A DNA stretch of 31,686 bases from the NCBI GenBank assembly GCA_023375785.1, contig SZWC01001558.1, positions 234,403 to 266,088 of the forward strand, written 5' to 3'. Both the position numbers and the translations under genes were made by a program. The notes under the pieces are model-generated. The model did not search any database and was not told the origin of the DNA. It saw only the letters and a list, made by a program, of their open reading frames with translations. The stretch is from Penium margaritaceum (Eukaryota; Streptophyta; Zygnematophyceae; Desmidiales; Peniaceae). Shown piece by piece: positions 19,190-29,460 of this stretch (position 1 is its first letter; the number at the start of each line of letters is the position of its first letter).

Positions 19190-20860
19190 ATGCTGAGCTG
19201 CACATCGCCACCCAGACTCTGTAGAGTCAAGACGCGTGTACAGCTCGTCGAGCTCTGCTATGGCAGCCAGCCGGCTGGCTGCATCTGCGGCATGCAGGCA
19301 TTCAGTCACGGAACGGACTTGACTATCGCGTGTGCGTTGGCACGAGCCACGAACTCCTACACCCTCACCGCCTCATTGCATAGGTCTGATTCCTTTGCGT
19401 CAGCCATCGACTCAGTTGTCGCCTTGCTGCCAGCTGCTGGCAGGGCGTCAGTACCAGACATCGTGTCGGCATCTATAGCGTCTGCACCTACCGGAGCTAT
19501 TGTTGCGGAGGCACCGGTTGTTGCTGACACACCTGTCACTCGGCCATCGACTGCTGGCCTAGTGTTGGCATCCCTCTGTGAATCTTCCTCTATGACATCG
19601 TCTCCGTCATCGGGACCGTATACAGTGTCGTGGCATTCCTCCCAACACCTGATGCTGAGCCAATCATCCACCTACTGCTGAAGGTTCGCCCGTCCCAGAC
19701 GTGCATCCTGTAGAGACCACTGAGATGCCTCAAGACGCATGTGCATATCCTCCACGTACTCCTCGGGAGCCCGTCGTGGCCGCGGTGTAACAACGGCTGC
19801 TAGCCTCCCGGAGCTCGGCTATGAGACCCTGCACGTGCGCCTTCGTTCAAGCCACGGTTGTGTCCAGCGCATACAATGCGGAGCGTAGGCACTTGGGCAC
19901 GAGAAATGCAGCTCGGGCGTTTGTAGCTATGTCGTCGGCTAGAACCGCCATGGTGTCAGCGACGTTGGTCAAGGCAGCCATGAGCCGGAGGTCTGCAGCT
20001 CGCTTTACATCCTCCACGGTGGCTGCACTTGCAGGGGTGACTGTCGCAAGCTCGTCAGCTGCTGTCGATGTCCAAGGGCCATCCTTCGCTTGTGTTATGG
20101 CTGCTACAAATATGAGGGCTCATTAGGCCTCTCAGTCTGTATCTGACTTCGCGTTTAACCACTCCTCCATGTAGGAATCGTCGTCCTCACTGGGGATGTT
20201 TGCCCCCTCCTAGCGGTTTGCCACGTGCTCCTAGTGTCCAGCACCAGCACCAACATGAGCTACCACTGCTGCCCTCATGACATCAGTGGTTTCCAACATG
20301 CCCACTGCCTGGATGTCTGCTACACAAGTGTCGGTTGCAACCGCCATGGTTGCTACTGTCTCTCCAACCGCCGCCAAGGCATCAACGGTCTCTGTTGCCT
20401 CTTTGAATCGCTACGCCATGCCCGCTACAATCTCCAACTCAATACCTATCGCTGACTCAGCGTCGGGCTACTCCTCCTCGGATGAACAGTCCTCCTCCAC
20501 AATGAGAGTGTCCGTTCCCTTGAGATGTTGTACTAACTGAGTGTGTCCTATGCCTCCTTCTGCTGCCTCCATCCTCGGCTCCACAGTCGTCGGCTGACAA
20601 ACTATCCCTTTCACGACCGACACACCGGTGGGAGCTACATAGGTGGTCACATCGACTGTTGGTGGATGGACCAACTCTACGATGGGGAATGAGCGAGTGG
20701 CTCTGCTACAACCTCTGCCATCGCTACTGTTACTGTTGCTACGTGGAAACACCAAGACAGACGTGCCGTCCGCTACCTTTGGCGAGCTTGCGCACGTGCG
20801 ATGCAAGCAGGTTGTGTGGAAATGAAGGTTGAGGGGTCGGAGGTCGGATGAGTACACTGG
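19190..20860 (-). pseudogene. Element E: decayed open frame of unknown family (acidic, helical)
   Basis: I do not recognise this gene. The minus frame from 20857 reads PIVELVHPPTVDVTTYVAPT, EEDCSSEEE, then after a TAG PDAESAIGIELEIVAGMA, RFKEATETVDALAAVGETVA, EGANIPSEDDDSYMEEWLNA and ATVEDVKRAADLRLMAALTN. After a frame change near 19785 it reads APEEYVEDMHMRLEASQWSL, a TAG, VDDWLSIRCWEECHDTVYGP, and near 19320 a further shift to AADAASRLAAIAELDELYTR. About ten stops (six TAG) and two shifts interrupt it. The composition is rich in Glu, Asp and Ala with amphipathic, coiled-coil-like stretches. There is no zinc knuckle, DSG, D-35-E or YVDD, so it is not copia gag-pol. It could be a captured host gene or a non-autonomous element protein. 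Confidence 0.5.
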
Positions 20861-20903
20861 CGTGACTAGGGACTACGCCATTTGCCACGCCAGTGTGCTC
20901 ATC
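20847..20903. repeat. 18-bp inverted repeat with 21-nt loop
   Basis: Arms are GATGAGTACACTGGCGTG (20847-20864) and CACGCCAGTGTGCTCATC (20886-20903), with one mismatch. It sits at the upstream edge of the unknown minus-strand frame and could be a hairpin or the footprint of a small inverted insertion. Confidence 0.85.
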
Positions 20904-20989
20904 TTAGGAGCCTAGCGCAGGTGAGTGTACAGAACACTCGCTCCAGTTAGCACAAGGTCACAAGGGGAGGTGGGCGATTGAAGCACAAT

Positions 20990-22530
20990 CCCTTAGACGT
21001 GTTGCGATGCCGTCACAAGGACGGCCACCACTGTGCTGGTGGTGCACTGGTGTGTGACTATTATACGATTGCTACGCTACTATAGTGTTGCTGCCAAACG
21101 TGCAACCTCAAGTCGCCTTCGGTGCTCTTGCTCTTCTCACAGTTGCCTGAGGCCACCGTCAAACGTTGCTGACGCTGGTCTCGCACGACACATCCTGCAG
21201 TTGCTAGCACTGCTCGTGCCATTGCTGTTGCCGACGATAGTGGCCTCACGCCACCTTTGCTGCTGCTGCTACTACTACGTCTTACGAAGTCGTTGCTCTT
21301 GCTACGTTCACCGTCATTTGCCAACAGTTGTGGCCTTAGGCCACATGTGTTGCTGCTCTTGAAGTTGTCGCAACTGCTGCTGTTGCTGTTGTAGCGGTAG
21401 CTCCAACGCTCGTCCCTCTCTTTTCCATTTAGAATGCACCAAATGCCCTAGTGATTCCTTCATGACCCCTCGCTTTGGGTTTCCTCAAGTGCCCCCTTTT
21501 CTTGGGTGCCACATCCTCGGGTGCTCCCTCCTCATTATTTTTTTTCTGGCGAGTTCAACCTCACAGCAAGCGAATTGGGGATTAGGAGGATGGCGCCTCC
21601 CTTGTGCGCTGCCAGCCAACGGCCGCCCGTCGACCTCCCCTATGCCTTTGGGCCTACGGGAGGCCGGCATTTGGCCCACACAGGCTGGCTCCTGTGTCGG
21701 TGCTCGGCCATCGCTCAATTGGACCCGACTGATGGGCCTCCTTCCCCGATGAGTCCCCCGCGTCGGGTCCCCCTCCAACCCGAGCTGTTATCCAAATTTA
21801 TTGCAGTGACTGCTATTACAGCTCCTGCGTCAGCTGTCGCAAAAGCTGCTATGGCGGATGTTGCTATTGTAGTTTCTCACCGCTGCAGCTGCTGTTTCTG
21901 CTTCGGCTACTGTCCACCGTCGTTACTGCTTTAGCTGCTCACCATCGTCGCTGCTACTACGGTAGCTACTCGCCACCGCTGCTGTTACAACTGCCCATCA
22001 CTGCTGTAGCTGTTGCTCGCCAACACTACTACAACTTCTCACCATTGCTACTAGTATTACGGTTGCTGCCAACCGCCACTACTGCTACAGCTACCCACTA
22101 CCGTTGCTGCTGCTGCAGTTGCTACCCGTTGATATTGCTACTATAGCTCTTTGGCGCTACTATTGGTGTTACTGTTGCTGCGGCTCTTGCTGCTGCTGGT
22201 GTTGCACCTGTCTATCACTACTACTTCTGCTATCATTACTGTTGTTGCAAGAGCACCAGCTAGTTCACACAGTCATAACTCTTGTAGTTGATGCGGGCTG
22301 TTGTAATGGCACCCGTCGTTGCTTGTTGCTATAGCTACTGTCGACGTGGCTGGGACGGCCGATGATGTTATCGCCGATGTCGCATGCTGATGCCGCTGCT
22401 TCCTCTGCTACAATATAGTCATGGTGGGTCCTCCGAGGACCTGCAGCTACTGCTGCTGTCGGTGGCTACTGTTACTGCCACTCACAACTGTTGCTTTGGC
22501 TACGTCTCTGCTCCACAACACAGTGATTTC
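20990..22530. repeat. CTG/CAG-rich leader-like region of E
   Basis: Triplet-rich DNA (CTG, CTA, TTG) covers about 21030-21410 and 21790-22500. Between them, 21420-21785 is plain GC-rich sequence without recognisable content. Position and composition match the leaders of B, C and D, which supports reading 22541-22552 as a primer site. I did not find the two-hairpin cassette here. Confidence 0.6.
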
Positions 22531-22540
22531 TGGCTCTTTT

Positions 22541-22552
22541 GCTCTCATTCCA
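22541..22552 (-). other. Primer-site-like sequence of element E
   Basis: The minus strand reads TGGAATGAGAGC, two mismatches from TGGTATCAGAGC. It is followed on the plus strand by AGCTAAAA, similar to AGCTAGAAA after the C primer site. Its presence on the left of an LTR whose right side has D's polypurine tract is the main evidence for a shared LTR. Confidence 0.55.
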
Positions 22553-23282
22553 AGCTAAAATATCCAAGAAGCTTCCTGGCACGCTTGTCGCTGACTGGGC
22601 ATTGGTGCTTAGTCACCTCGCGGTGTCAACACATGTCAGATGCGAAACGGCAAGGGTTTGTCGAGGCGACACAAACAGAGTGTGAAATGTGCTTCCATAG
22701 AAAACATGTACAGTGAGAGACACTACAATGAGCTAAGCTCACCTAAATAGTCGTCAGGCATGGCGCGTGACGAGCGTAACAAGGGGCACGTTTGGTTGCA
22801 CGAATAGTGCAAACGTCCACGCCAAAGCTGAAGTGCTTGCCAGGCCATAGCTCACTACAGAGGCATCTTAATGACACACCGTCTGAACTATGACAACTAG
22901 CGTAACAAGCCTGTCAAATCCCACACATGCACCTCAGGTCTCCTCGTGACCCCGGAACATGTCTCCGGGTTCCCGGGTCTTGGCCAAGGAGAAAAATCTA
23001 ACAGCCACACACCCACAAAACCTGGATGCCGGAATGTAACAAGTGCATCACATTGGCCATTTCGTAAGTGATGAAGCAGTCTTGGGATCTCTAAGAGACT
23101 TATGGTAACACCGTCGTGTAGAGCGATGTCGGCTCAAAGCCCACAAAAAAAAAAGTCGTGGAAACTCTGGCTCTCCCAAGGCCACGTCAGCTCCCCCATT
23201 GGTCTGAGGTGGCTGTCTCGTCAGGGATGTGTACGAGCATGGACATTAGAAGAGGGGTCACAGTAAGCTGTGGAAAACATCA
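22553..23282 (-). repeat. LTR between E and D (3' LTR of D, candidate 5' LTR of E)
   Basis: The right end GTGGAAAACATCA at 23270-23282 is followed by the polypurine complement CTCCCCC. The same terminal 13 bases end the repeat at 29039-29051. The body 22612-23145 matches 18143-18665, and 23155-23282 matches 28930-29051. The left end abuts the primer-like site. Relative to 17151-18671 it lacks the block found at 17820-18117. Confidence 0.7.
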
Positions 23283-23289
23283 CTCCCCC
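23283..23289 (-). other. Element D polypurine tract
   Basis: CTCCCCC on the plus strand, GGGGGAG on the minus, directly followed by the LTR start TGATGTTTTCCAC. The flanking bases CATGACC are the same as at the B tract. Confidence 0.82.
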
Positions 23290-23377
23290 ATGACCGGATG
23301 GCGAACAAGTACATGAACATACAGGCACTGACATGCACAAGCAACAGCTGGCATGAGGAGGTCAGTTTGCAAGGAGT

Positions 23378-24265
23378 TCAGGGTGAAGTCCCATGGAACG
23401 TGCAGCTACAACAAACCTTGTACGAACCCATGGCCTTCGTCAAGATGTCGGCATGCTGCACATCCGTACCTACCCAGATGACCTCGAGGTCACGTTTCTG
23501 CACAAGTGCGCATATGTAGTGATGCTCAACACCAATGTGCTTTGCACGAGAATGAAACACACATGTGTTGTCGGCGATGGCGATTGTGCTGTGGTTGCCG
23601 TAGCGTAGCACACCAGGGGATATGAACTGATGTAACTCACGCAACAGGCGGACATGCCACATGCTCTCAACAGCCCCAGCACCGAGTGCCAAGTACTCAG
23701 CCTTAGCAGTGCTACGAGCAATGCAACCTTGCTTACCACTCTGCCAAGACGAAGCCGCTGATCAAGAATAAATAGCCTGTCCAGATCTTACCGTCTGGAC
23801 TCCAAGCCCAGTCACTGTCGGTGTAACCGTGAAGGACCACAGAGGGATGACTGTGGTAGCACAGTCATGACCGATGCATGCAGTGGGCAGGACATACCTC
23901 ACACATCGAACAGCAGCTTCGAGACATCGCGTGTGTGATGCTGTGGAGAACTGTGCAAGCACGATAAAATTGAAGGCAATGTCAGGTTGCGTTGTCGTGG
24001 CAAGGTACATGAGCGAACTGATGACTTGCACGTACAAAGCTACGTTTACAAGCTCCCCCAACTTAGCTTGGTCGTTGAGCATAAAGGAAGCCTGCCCATC
24101 AGGCATGAGGGGTGTAGACGCAATACTAACAGGTGCAAGAAAATCAGCAAGACGCTCTCCCAAGGTGAGAGCATACTGCTTTTGATGCACCAAGAGCGTC
24201 CGACGCGTGCGATCGTGCACGATGTGCATGCCCAGAAGCACTACGGCCTCCCATAAGTCCTTCAT
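23378..24265 (-). pseudogene. Element D RT C-terminal part and RNase H, catalytically dead
   Basis: The frame reads MKDLWEAVVLLGMHIVHDRT, GSLMY-type SSLMYLATTTQPDIAF, then TVTGLGVQT where others have TDSDWAWSPD, so the first RNase H Asp region is altered. A TGA (23762-23764) stands near the GG of the GGTAVSW block. Then come SGKQGCIARSTAKAEYLALG, with Lys replacing the catalytic Glu, and RYGNHSTIAI, where B has RCDNESAKAI, so the third Asp is Gly. The gene ends VGTDVQHADILTKAM and a TGA at 23378. At least two of three catalytic acids are lost, so the enzyme could not work even without the stop. Confidence 0.9.
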
Positions 24266-24383
24266 TTTGTACGCCGACTACAGCATGGCCTTGGCTGTCC
24301 AGCGGCCTTCAGAGCGGGAGAAGCAATCAGGAGGTCATCGATGTAGTCGAGAATGGTCGTGAGCAGCGTACAGGCTTGTGAGA

Positions 24384-24428
<45 letters not shown>

Positions 24429-24960
24429 CCGAGGCACTCTGGACGTACCTAGCCCACAATAGAGTGATGGTGATCTCTTTGTTGTAACGAGGTGATTGTT
24501 TCAGGCCATACAAGGCCTTCCACAGTCGGTACACATGGCCACTGCTGTCCTCGAAACCGGGAGCTTGGACCATGTAGATCTCCTCCTCTAACTTACCATG
24601 AAGGAAAACGGTGTTCACGTCCATCTGGTCTAGCTCCCAGTTATGCTGGGTTGTCTGGAATATCAAGGTTAGTGCTGTAGTTGTGTGGCAGACAAGCGCA
24701 AAGGTCTCGGTGAATTCAATACCTTCCACCTGAGGAAAACCCTTGGAATTCAGTCGTGCCTTGTAGCATTCTAGTGAGCCATCCATTTTGAGCTTCTTGC
24801 ACAAGTCCCACTTGAACAAGGTCGCACAACCTTTATGGCTGTGTGACCGTGAGGCATGTCCACGAGCTCGAAGACCTTGTGCTCCTTGAGGACAGCAATC
24901 TCTGCCACACCGAACACACTGGGGTCGGGCCTCACTCTGGTCATGCTGCGCGTGGCCATG
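24262..24960 (-). pseudogene. Element D RT N-terminal and palm part, with microsatellite insertion
   Basis: It reads EIAVLKEHKVFELVDMPHGH, a frame change, then WDLCKKLKMDGSLECYKARL, KGFPQVEGIEFTETFALV, WELDQMDVNTVFLHGKLEEE, ALYGLKQSPRYNKEIT and DYIDDLLIASPALKAA. The YVDD box is YIDD, a tolerated change that keeps both Asp. Between DPS and LFLSQ, where A and B have no extra residues, a (GA)n run codes alternating Ser-Leu. The RT frame changes again near 24265. Confidence 0.9.
24387..24424. repeat. (AG)19 dinucleotide microsatellite inside D RT
   Basis: It is an uninterrupted AG run of 38 bases within the RT reading frame. It sits where B has AGGAAGAG, which is a plausible seed for expansion. 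Confidence 0.97.
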
Positions 24961-25344
24961 GCACAGGCGACAGAGGAAGGACCGACTGTGACTGTCGACT
25001 GTGAAGAGTCAACTGCCGGTTAGCAAGGAGCAAGGAGTACCAGGCCCGTCTCGGAGGCAGGTTGAACCTCCTCGAGGCCCATAGCACTTAGGCCAAGGAC
25101 CTTTGTGCCAGGGTCACCATTGCACACACTACGAGTAGGGCAAGGGCAAAACCAAGCGTCTATCCTCAACACGCAGATACGGCTCAGTGAGTTGTGCAAC
25201 TGGCAAAGGGGACTCGGATATAGCAGGTGCAGGTGACACGGGCAGCAAGAACATAGGAGCCGACGATGCAGACACAAACACCTCAGACAAGGTAGGAGAT
25301 GTAAATCAGGCAATGCACTATGTTACCACGCTGGAACAGTGTGT

Positions 25345-25590
25345 GACGTCGTCAATGTAGGCGAGATAACAACGGGCGATGATGATGACACTGGCAAGGC
25401 GGGCGAGGCAGCAACGGGAGGAGCTGATGACACCGGCAAGACGTGCAAGGTAGCAATGGATGGTGGTGGTGACACTGGCAAGGCAGGCACGGCAGTAACG
25501 GGCGAAGACAGCAAAACTGGCAAGGCGGGGAAGGTAGCAACACGCGATGTAGGATGGACAGGTAGGGCACCCGAGGGGTGGGACGGCTCA
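25345..25590 (-). repeat. 42-bp minisatellite in the integrase-RT linker of D
   Basis: Units recur at 25387, 25429, 25471, 25513 and 25555, each with GACACTGGCAAGGC or a close variant. The coding (minus) strand gives 14-residue Pro/Ser/Ala units such as PALPVSSSSPVVIS. The same linker in C carries an unrelated 36-bp repeat. Confidence 0.88.
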
Positions 25591-25599
25591 AGATCGATA

Positions 25600-26430
25600 G
25601 GGCTGTAGAGGCGGAATGAATCCCTTGGCCTAACACACTCTCCCACACAATGAGAAGGAACACAACCGGGATTGTGTGCTGCAACAATGTGCTATCAGTG
25701 GTTAAGTTGGGATACATGAGCCACTCAAAGAAAAGTGCATCACGTGACTGGACAATGCAGCATTGACTCGGATACCAGAACCGCCAGGCCTTGGAGCAAG
25801 GGACAGCTCCCACAAATGCACAGATGCAGCTACGAGAAGAGAGCTTAGACCCTTGCTGCTGATGTGTAAACCAGACATAGGCAAGGGATGCCCACACGTG
25901 GAAGAGATGGAGGTCAGCTCGACGGCCGAACCATAGGTCGTACGGGGTGCCATTTTTTGGCCATTGTCCATGTGGAATCCGGTTCCACATCCATGTCATG
26001 TAAGCCATGCCCTCAAATGCAAAAGCCTCGAGCATGCCGTTGTCCACCCGCATTGAACAAACCGCATTTTCCATGGTGCGGTTCCATCACTCAGAAACAC
26101 CATTCTACTAAGGTGTGGCGGGGACAGAGAGGTTGTGAGTCACTCCTAGCACCGCAAAGTGCCGCGCTAGGTCCGGAAGAAACTCTCTGCCATGATCCGA
26201 GCGGAACGTCTAAGGAGGTGGCGAGACTACCGCTCTGCCATGACCAGCCAAGTGCGCACTGCAAGGCGTCACTCTTTTGACAAAAACTGAAGACCCACAG
26301 CATGTGGGTGAAGTCATTAGTGATGGTCAGGATGTACTATCCTCTGTTCTCCTTGAACACGACAAGGAGGAGTCCCAGAAGGTCTGAGTGAACCAACTCG
26401 AGAGGTCGAAGCACCGCAGGTTGGAAGGAG
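25600..26430 (-). pseudogene. Element D integrase
   Basis: It reads LVHSDLLGLLLVVFKENRG (first Asp, near 26390), FRSDHGREF (second Asp, near 26195), NLSVPATP, two TAG codons, NGVSE (Glu), TGA, WNRTMENAVCSMRVDNGM, then MTWMWNRIPHGQWP, KAWRFWYPSQ and SRDALFFEWLM. The two TAGs stand exactly where B has Gln-Gln, and the TGA where B has Arg. All three catalytic acids are still encoded. At least one frame change separates the first Asp from the second. Confidence 0.88.
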
Positions 26431-27093
26431 GGTACGTGGCTCGGTGCATCTTTCCTTGATTCCATTGGAGATAGTAGGTCTTGGGCAACATCTTGAAAGA
26501 CATCGCCCAAGATCGAGCGCGGGTTGTGTGTACACCACACGGTCGATAGAGTCTAGGTGCTCGTAGCTTAAGCGTCTATGCACCAAGCGCTGGTGCTTGG
26601 GTGACATAGTGCCCGTCACAAACATACATGTGGAGGATGGGGAGGGCAAGGAAGGAGCACATGTAGGGCAACCAGAGACATGGTACAAGTCATCCACAGT
26701 CGTCCCGCGAAGGACCACCTCTTTTGTTGAATAGATAAATTCGGTGGCATTTTCACTTGTGAAGGACATGCCCAGTCCCATGCGATTACAGGCACGTCCA
26801 GAAAGCAAGCAGAGCTCCAACCCATGCACATACAGCACACCCCAGATATACAATGGTCCAGACGGCCCGTGGAACTGCACTGCGCATATGCCCTAGACTG
26901 GGACCTCATGACCGGCTGCTGTGCACACAAACCGTACAGACCCAACAGGACCTAGAACGACGAAGTAACGGCGACAACAGGTCATATGATGAGTGGCATC
27001 TCTATCAATGATCCAGGTGGAATTTTTCACAAGCTTTGTCGCTGTGATGTAACAGCGAGCAATGATACAGGCAACAGAAGCAGGTTGCTCCAC
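26431..27093 (-). pseudogene. Element D protease and GAG-pre-integrase domain
   Basis: The protease site is WIIDRDATHHMT (near 26985-27020) where B has WILDSGATHHMT: the catalytic Asp remains, but Ser-Gly is now Arg-Asp, so activity is unlikely. It continues VLGPVGSVRFVCTAAGHEVP, a TAG at 26893-26895 where B has Glu, then VQFHGPSGPLYI, YVHGLELCLLSG and LVHRRLSYEHLDSIDRVV. In this finger the first Cys and His positions are partly lost (LSYEH for LCHVH). Confidence 0.88.
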
Positions 27094-27329
27094 AAAGGGA
27101 TGCGATGTCGACAGACGAGCAACGGCACGGGACTAAGACTCATGAAGCCACGACAAGTCCTTTGGACCTATGCATGACTTGACACAACGTTGCGATAAGA
27201 CACTTTTCCATCTCGCCCGACAAGAGACTTGAAGGACTAAACAGAACAGGCAACACCATTAGCACCATCTCGACACGATGCTACGGACTCGACACGACGA
27301 GCAGTAGGACCCCTTAACTAAGTCATGTC

Positions 27330-27560
27330 ACTCGTACTCCCCAGAATGGAGAGCGCCTCCCTTCGGCAAGGATCTACTGCTTAAGCTCAGCGATCTAGCA
27401 GGCCCTCGTGGCGAGCTGCTGTGTCGAGGAAAGTACGTTGCTGACAGGATGGGAGGTGGAGGACATGAAAGGGGGAACAGTCACCTGGCTCGCTACTGTT
27501 GCAATGGTAACACCACATTGCACTGGCCATGCCTGCTGTCGTTATTGTAGTGTGTTGCTC
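27330..27560 (-). pseudogene. Element D gag C-terminal remnant
   Basis: QLATRAC, a TAG, IAELKQ, a TAG and ILAEGRR parallel QLATQARNIAELRQLLRL at the B gag-pol junction. Upstream, WCYHCNSSEPGDC keeps a CX2C pair like the B knuckle CYNC. No capsid sequence is found between here and the leader, so about 1 kb of gag appears deleted relative to B. Confidence 0.65.
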
Positions 27561-27704
27561 TATCACTACTAATTCTGATGTTGCTACTATCATCAAACCT
27601 GAAGGCAGTGGCACTCTGCCCCCTTAGCTGTTGTTGTTGCCGTCGCAGCGGCTGTTGTCTGCTGTTGTTGTGGCTGCTGCTACTGCAACCGCCAGTGGTC
27701 TAAC

Positions 27705-27860
27705 GCTGCCAGAAAAACTTCGGCAGCAATTTTCCAGCCCTAGTGCGCATGGGGAAAATGTTGAAGCTTATTTCAGCCTGGGAACACATGGGTGGATCCC
27801 CCTAGCTACTGGAAAAAATCTGACAGCATTCCCCCCGCCCAAGTGGGCGTGAAAAAGTGG
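27705..27860 (-). repeat. Two-hairpin cassettes in D 5' leader
   Basis: Copy 1 has GCTGCC (27705-27710) paired with GGCAGC (27722-27727), extended by GAA/TTC past a bulged A, then ATTTTCC (27729-27735) paired with GGAAAAT (27753-27759) around a loop containing TAGT. Copy 2 (about 27800-27855) is weaker, with GCCC-AAGT-GGGC preserved. The order, spacing and AGT loop match B and C. Confidence 0.75.
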
Positions 27861-27959
27861 ATCAACTTCGAGGAGCTTGTGGTACCTATCCCAACCCCCA
27901 ACCCACCCAAGGGACCAACAGGGGGAGCCCTACCTGAGAGGATAGGGGAATGCCAAGGA

Positions 27960-28205
27960 AGAGAAAGTGCAACCGCTACTGCTGTCGAAGCTGCTGCGAC
28001 CACCGCCAATGATGCTGCTACTACGACTGTCGCCGATGATGCCGTTGCTACTGTCGCTCCTCCTGTTGCTACTCATCCAGTTGATGTTGTTGCTTATCAC
28101 TGTAGCTATAAGCTGCTGGTGGTGCACGTTGCTGTTTCTACACACTGCTGTTGCACGTTGCAACTGCTGCACACTGCTGCACACTGCTGCCACTGCTGCT
28201 AGCTG
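27960..28205. repeat. CTG-rich leader of D
   Basis: CTG, CTA and GTT triplets dominate and no frame has recognisable content. A shorter triplet-rich piece lies at 27620-27695 on the other side of the hairpin cassettes. Confidence 0.75.
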
Positions 28206-28474
28206 CTGCTACTCGATGGACTTGGTCCTGACGACCTGAAAATTGGCCGTCAGGAAATATTTAAAAAAAAAAAACACTAAAAAATTTAAGGCTGTCCAAA
28301 TCAAGCAAAATTTGGACCACAAAGGCGTCTGACTGTGCTCAACATGCTGTTGAAATTTGCGGTCACAAAAAGTTTTTTTGAAAGTGGCAAAACGTCACTT
28401 TTCCCTTCTCTGTCCGAATTTTAGCAGAAAAACGAATCTACGGTGCACTACGGTATTTGCTGGTGACTACAAAG
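28206..28474. other. AT-rich stretch with small inverted repeats, no gene seen
   Basis: It contains CCTGACGACC (28227-28236) paired with GGCCGTCAGG (28245-28254, one mismatch) and GTCCAAAT (28294-28301) paired with ATTTGGAC (28310-28317), with a poly-A run between. A primer site for D should lie near its right end, but none is convincing. It may be a separate insertion in the leader. Confidence 0.5.
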
Positions 28475-29051
28475 CACGAAATGAAGATTCCTTGAAGCTT
28501 CCTAGATCAACTCTTCACTAGCCTAACAGCATAGATCTGGCTAGCTGACTCACATGTCATGCAAGGAACAATGAGAGCAAGCATGGAAAATTTCATGTGA
28601 ACCAAGGCTTTGGTTTAGCATAATACAGAGAGAGTGTCACATGAGCGGGTCAGGTCATAAGTGCCGCCTTGGTGGTGGTGCACCGACGGGCTACACTTTC
28701 CTACAATGGAAAAACAAGTCAAAAACCACCATTTTCATCTATATCTCCCTACTCAGGCATTCGAATCAAGAGCCGTCACAACCAAACGGAGCAGGGTGAA
28801 AAACCATATGCAATTGGTGTGTGATAAATGGGAAACATGCAACTGACCAGTCGGCCTCACTACTGAAAAGCCTCAAATGGTCTAGCCTGAGCCCTAGGTC
28901 CTGACGAGTGTCATCGCTGGATAGTCATGGAGTTTCAAGCACTCCGAATACCACGTCAGCTCCCTCACTAGTCTGAGGTGGTTGTCTCGTCATGGATCTG
29001 CATGAGCATGGACATGAGCCGAGGAGTCAGCATAATTTGTGGAAAACATCA
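28475..29051 (-). repeat. LTR-like repeat, right copy (5' LTR of D)
   Basis: On the minus strand it starts TGATGTTTTCCAC at 29051, like the LTR at 23282. 28569-28925 matches the left LTR-like copy (17177-18117 without its insert), and 28930-29051 matches 23155-23282. The block shared by the other two copies (18143-18665 and 22612-23145) is missing, apparently lost between short AGTCA/AGTCG repeats. Confidence 0.65.
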
Positions 29052-29460
29052 GTTTTATGGGTCTTCTGGGTCCCTGTTATGTAATTTTCTTTTTGTTCCC
29101 ATTGCCTTGTTTGCTTTTGGATTTTTGCATCGTGAAGCTACGCGAACTAATTCCACCCTACTTGCATTGAATTTCCCTTTAGGTTCATTATGCACCCATC
29201 GGTGTGCAAAGATGTAGAGTGCGTGCTCTTACTTTGTAAAATGTTGCATTCACAGAGTCAAAAGATCATTGTAGTGGTGTGTGGATGTGACAAGATCGTC
29301 CAAGAGATGGAAGTCCAGCTGACAAGAAAGATGTAGCTACTACAACTATGAACACAAGTGTCATGTGCCTAATCATTACCCGTGTATCCGTTGACAACAA
29401 CAAACAGGTGTGCTCTGTAGCACAGACCTACACGCATGGTGGACATTGCATGGCGGACAA
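29052..29460. other. Unassigned sequence between D and the F region
   Basis: The base composition is more balanced and lacks triplet runs. No gene, repeat or motif is recognised on either strand. Confidence 0.4.

Larger units (their letters stand above)
22553..29051 (-). mobile_element. Element D: decayed Ty1/copia element with matching LTR ends
   Basis: The order on the minus strand is: LTR-like copy (about 28475-29051), AT-rich stretch, CAG-rich leader, hairpin cassettes, short gag remnant, protease, integrase, RT, RNase H, polypurine tract (23283-23289), LTR (22553-23282). Proteins are closest to B in this window (for example WNRTMENAV against WNRTMEDAV), so B and D are related families. 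Most of gag is missing. Stops, frameshifts and lost catalytic residues are frequent. I see no target duplication at the outer ends, which fits a tandem or recombined structure. Confidence 0.82.

Noticed and set aside
27330-27620. The region searched for a full D gag.
   Set aside because: Only the C-terminal segment and a CX2C pair can be aligned to B; no capsid sequence is present.
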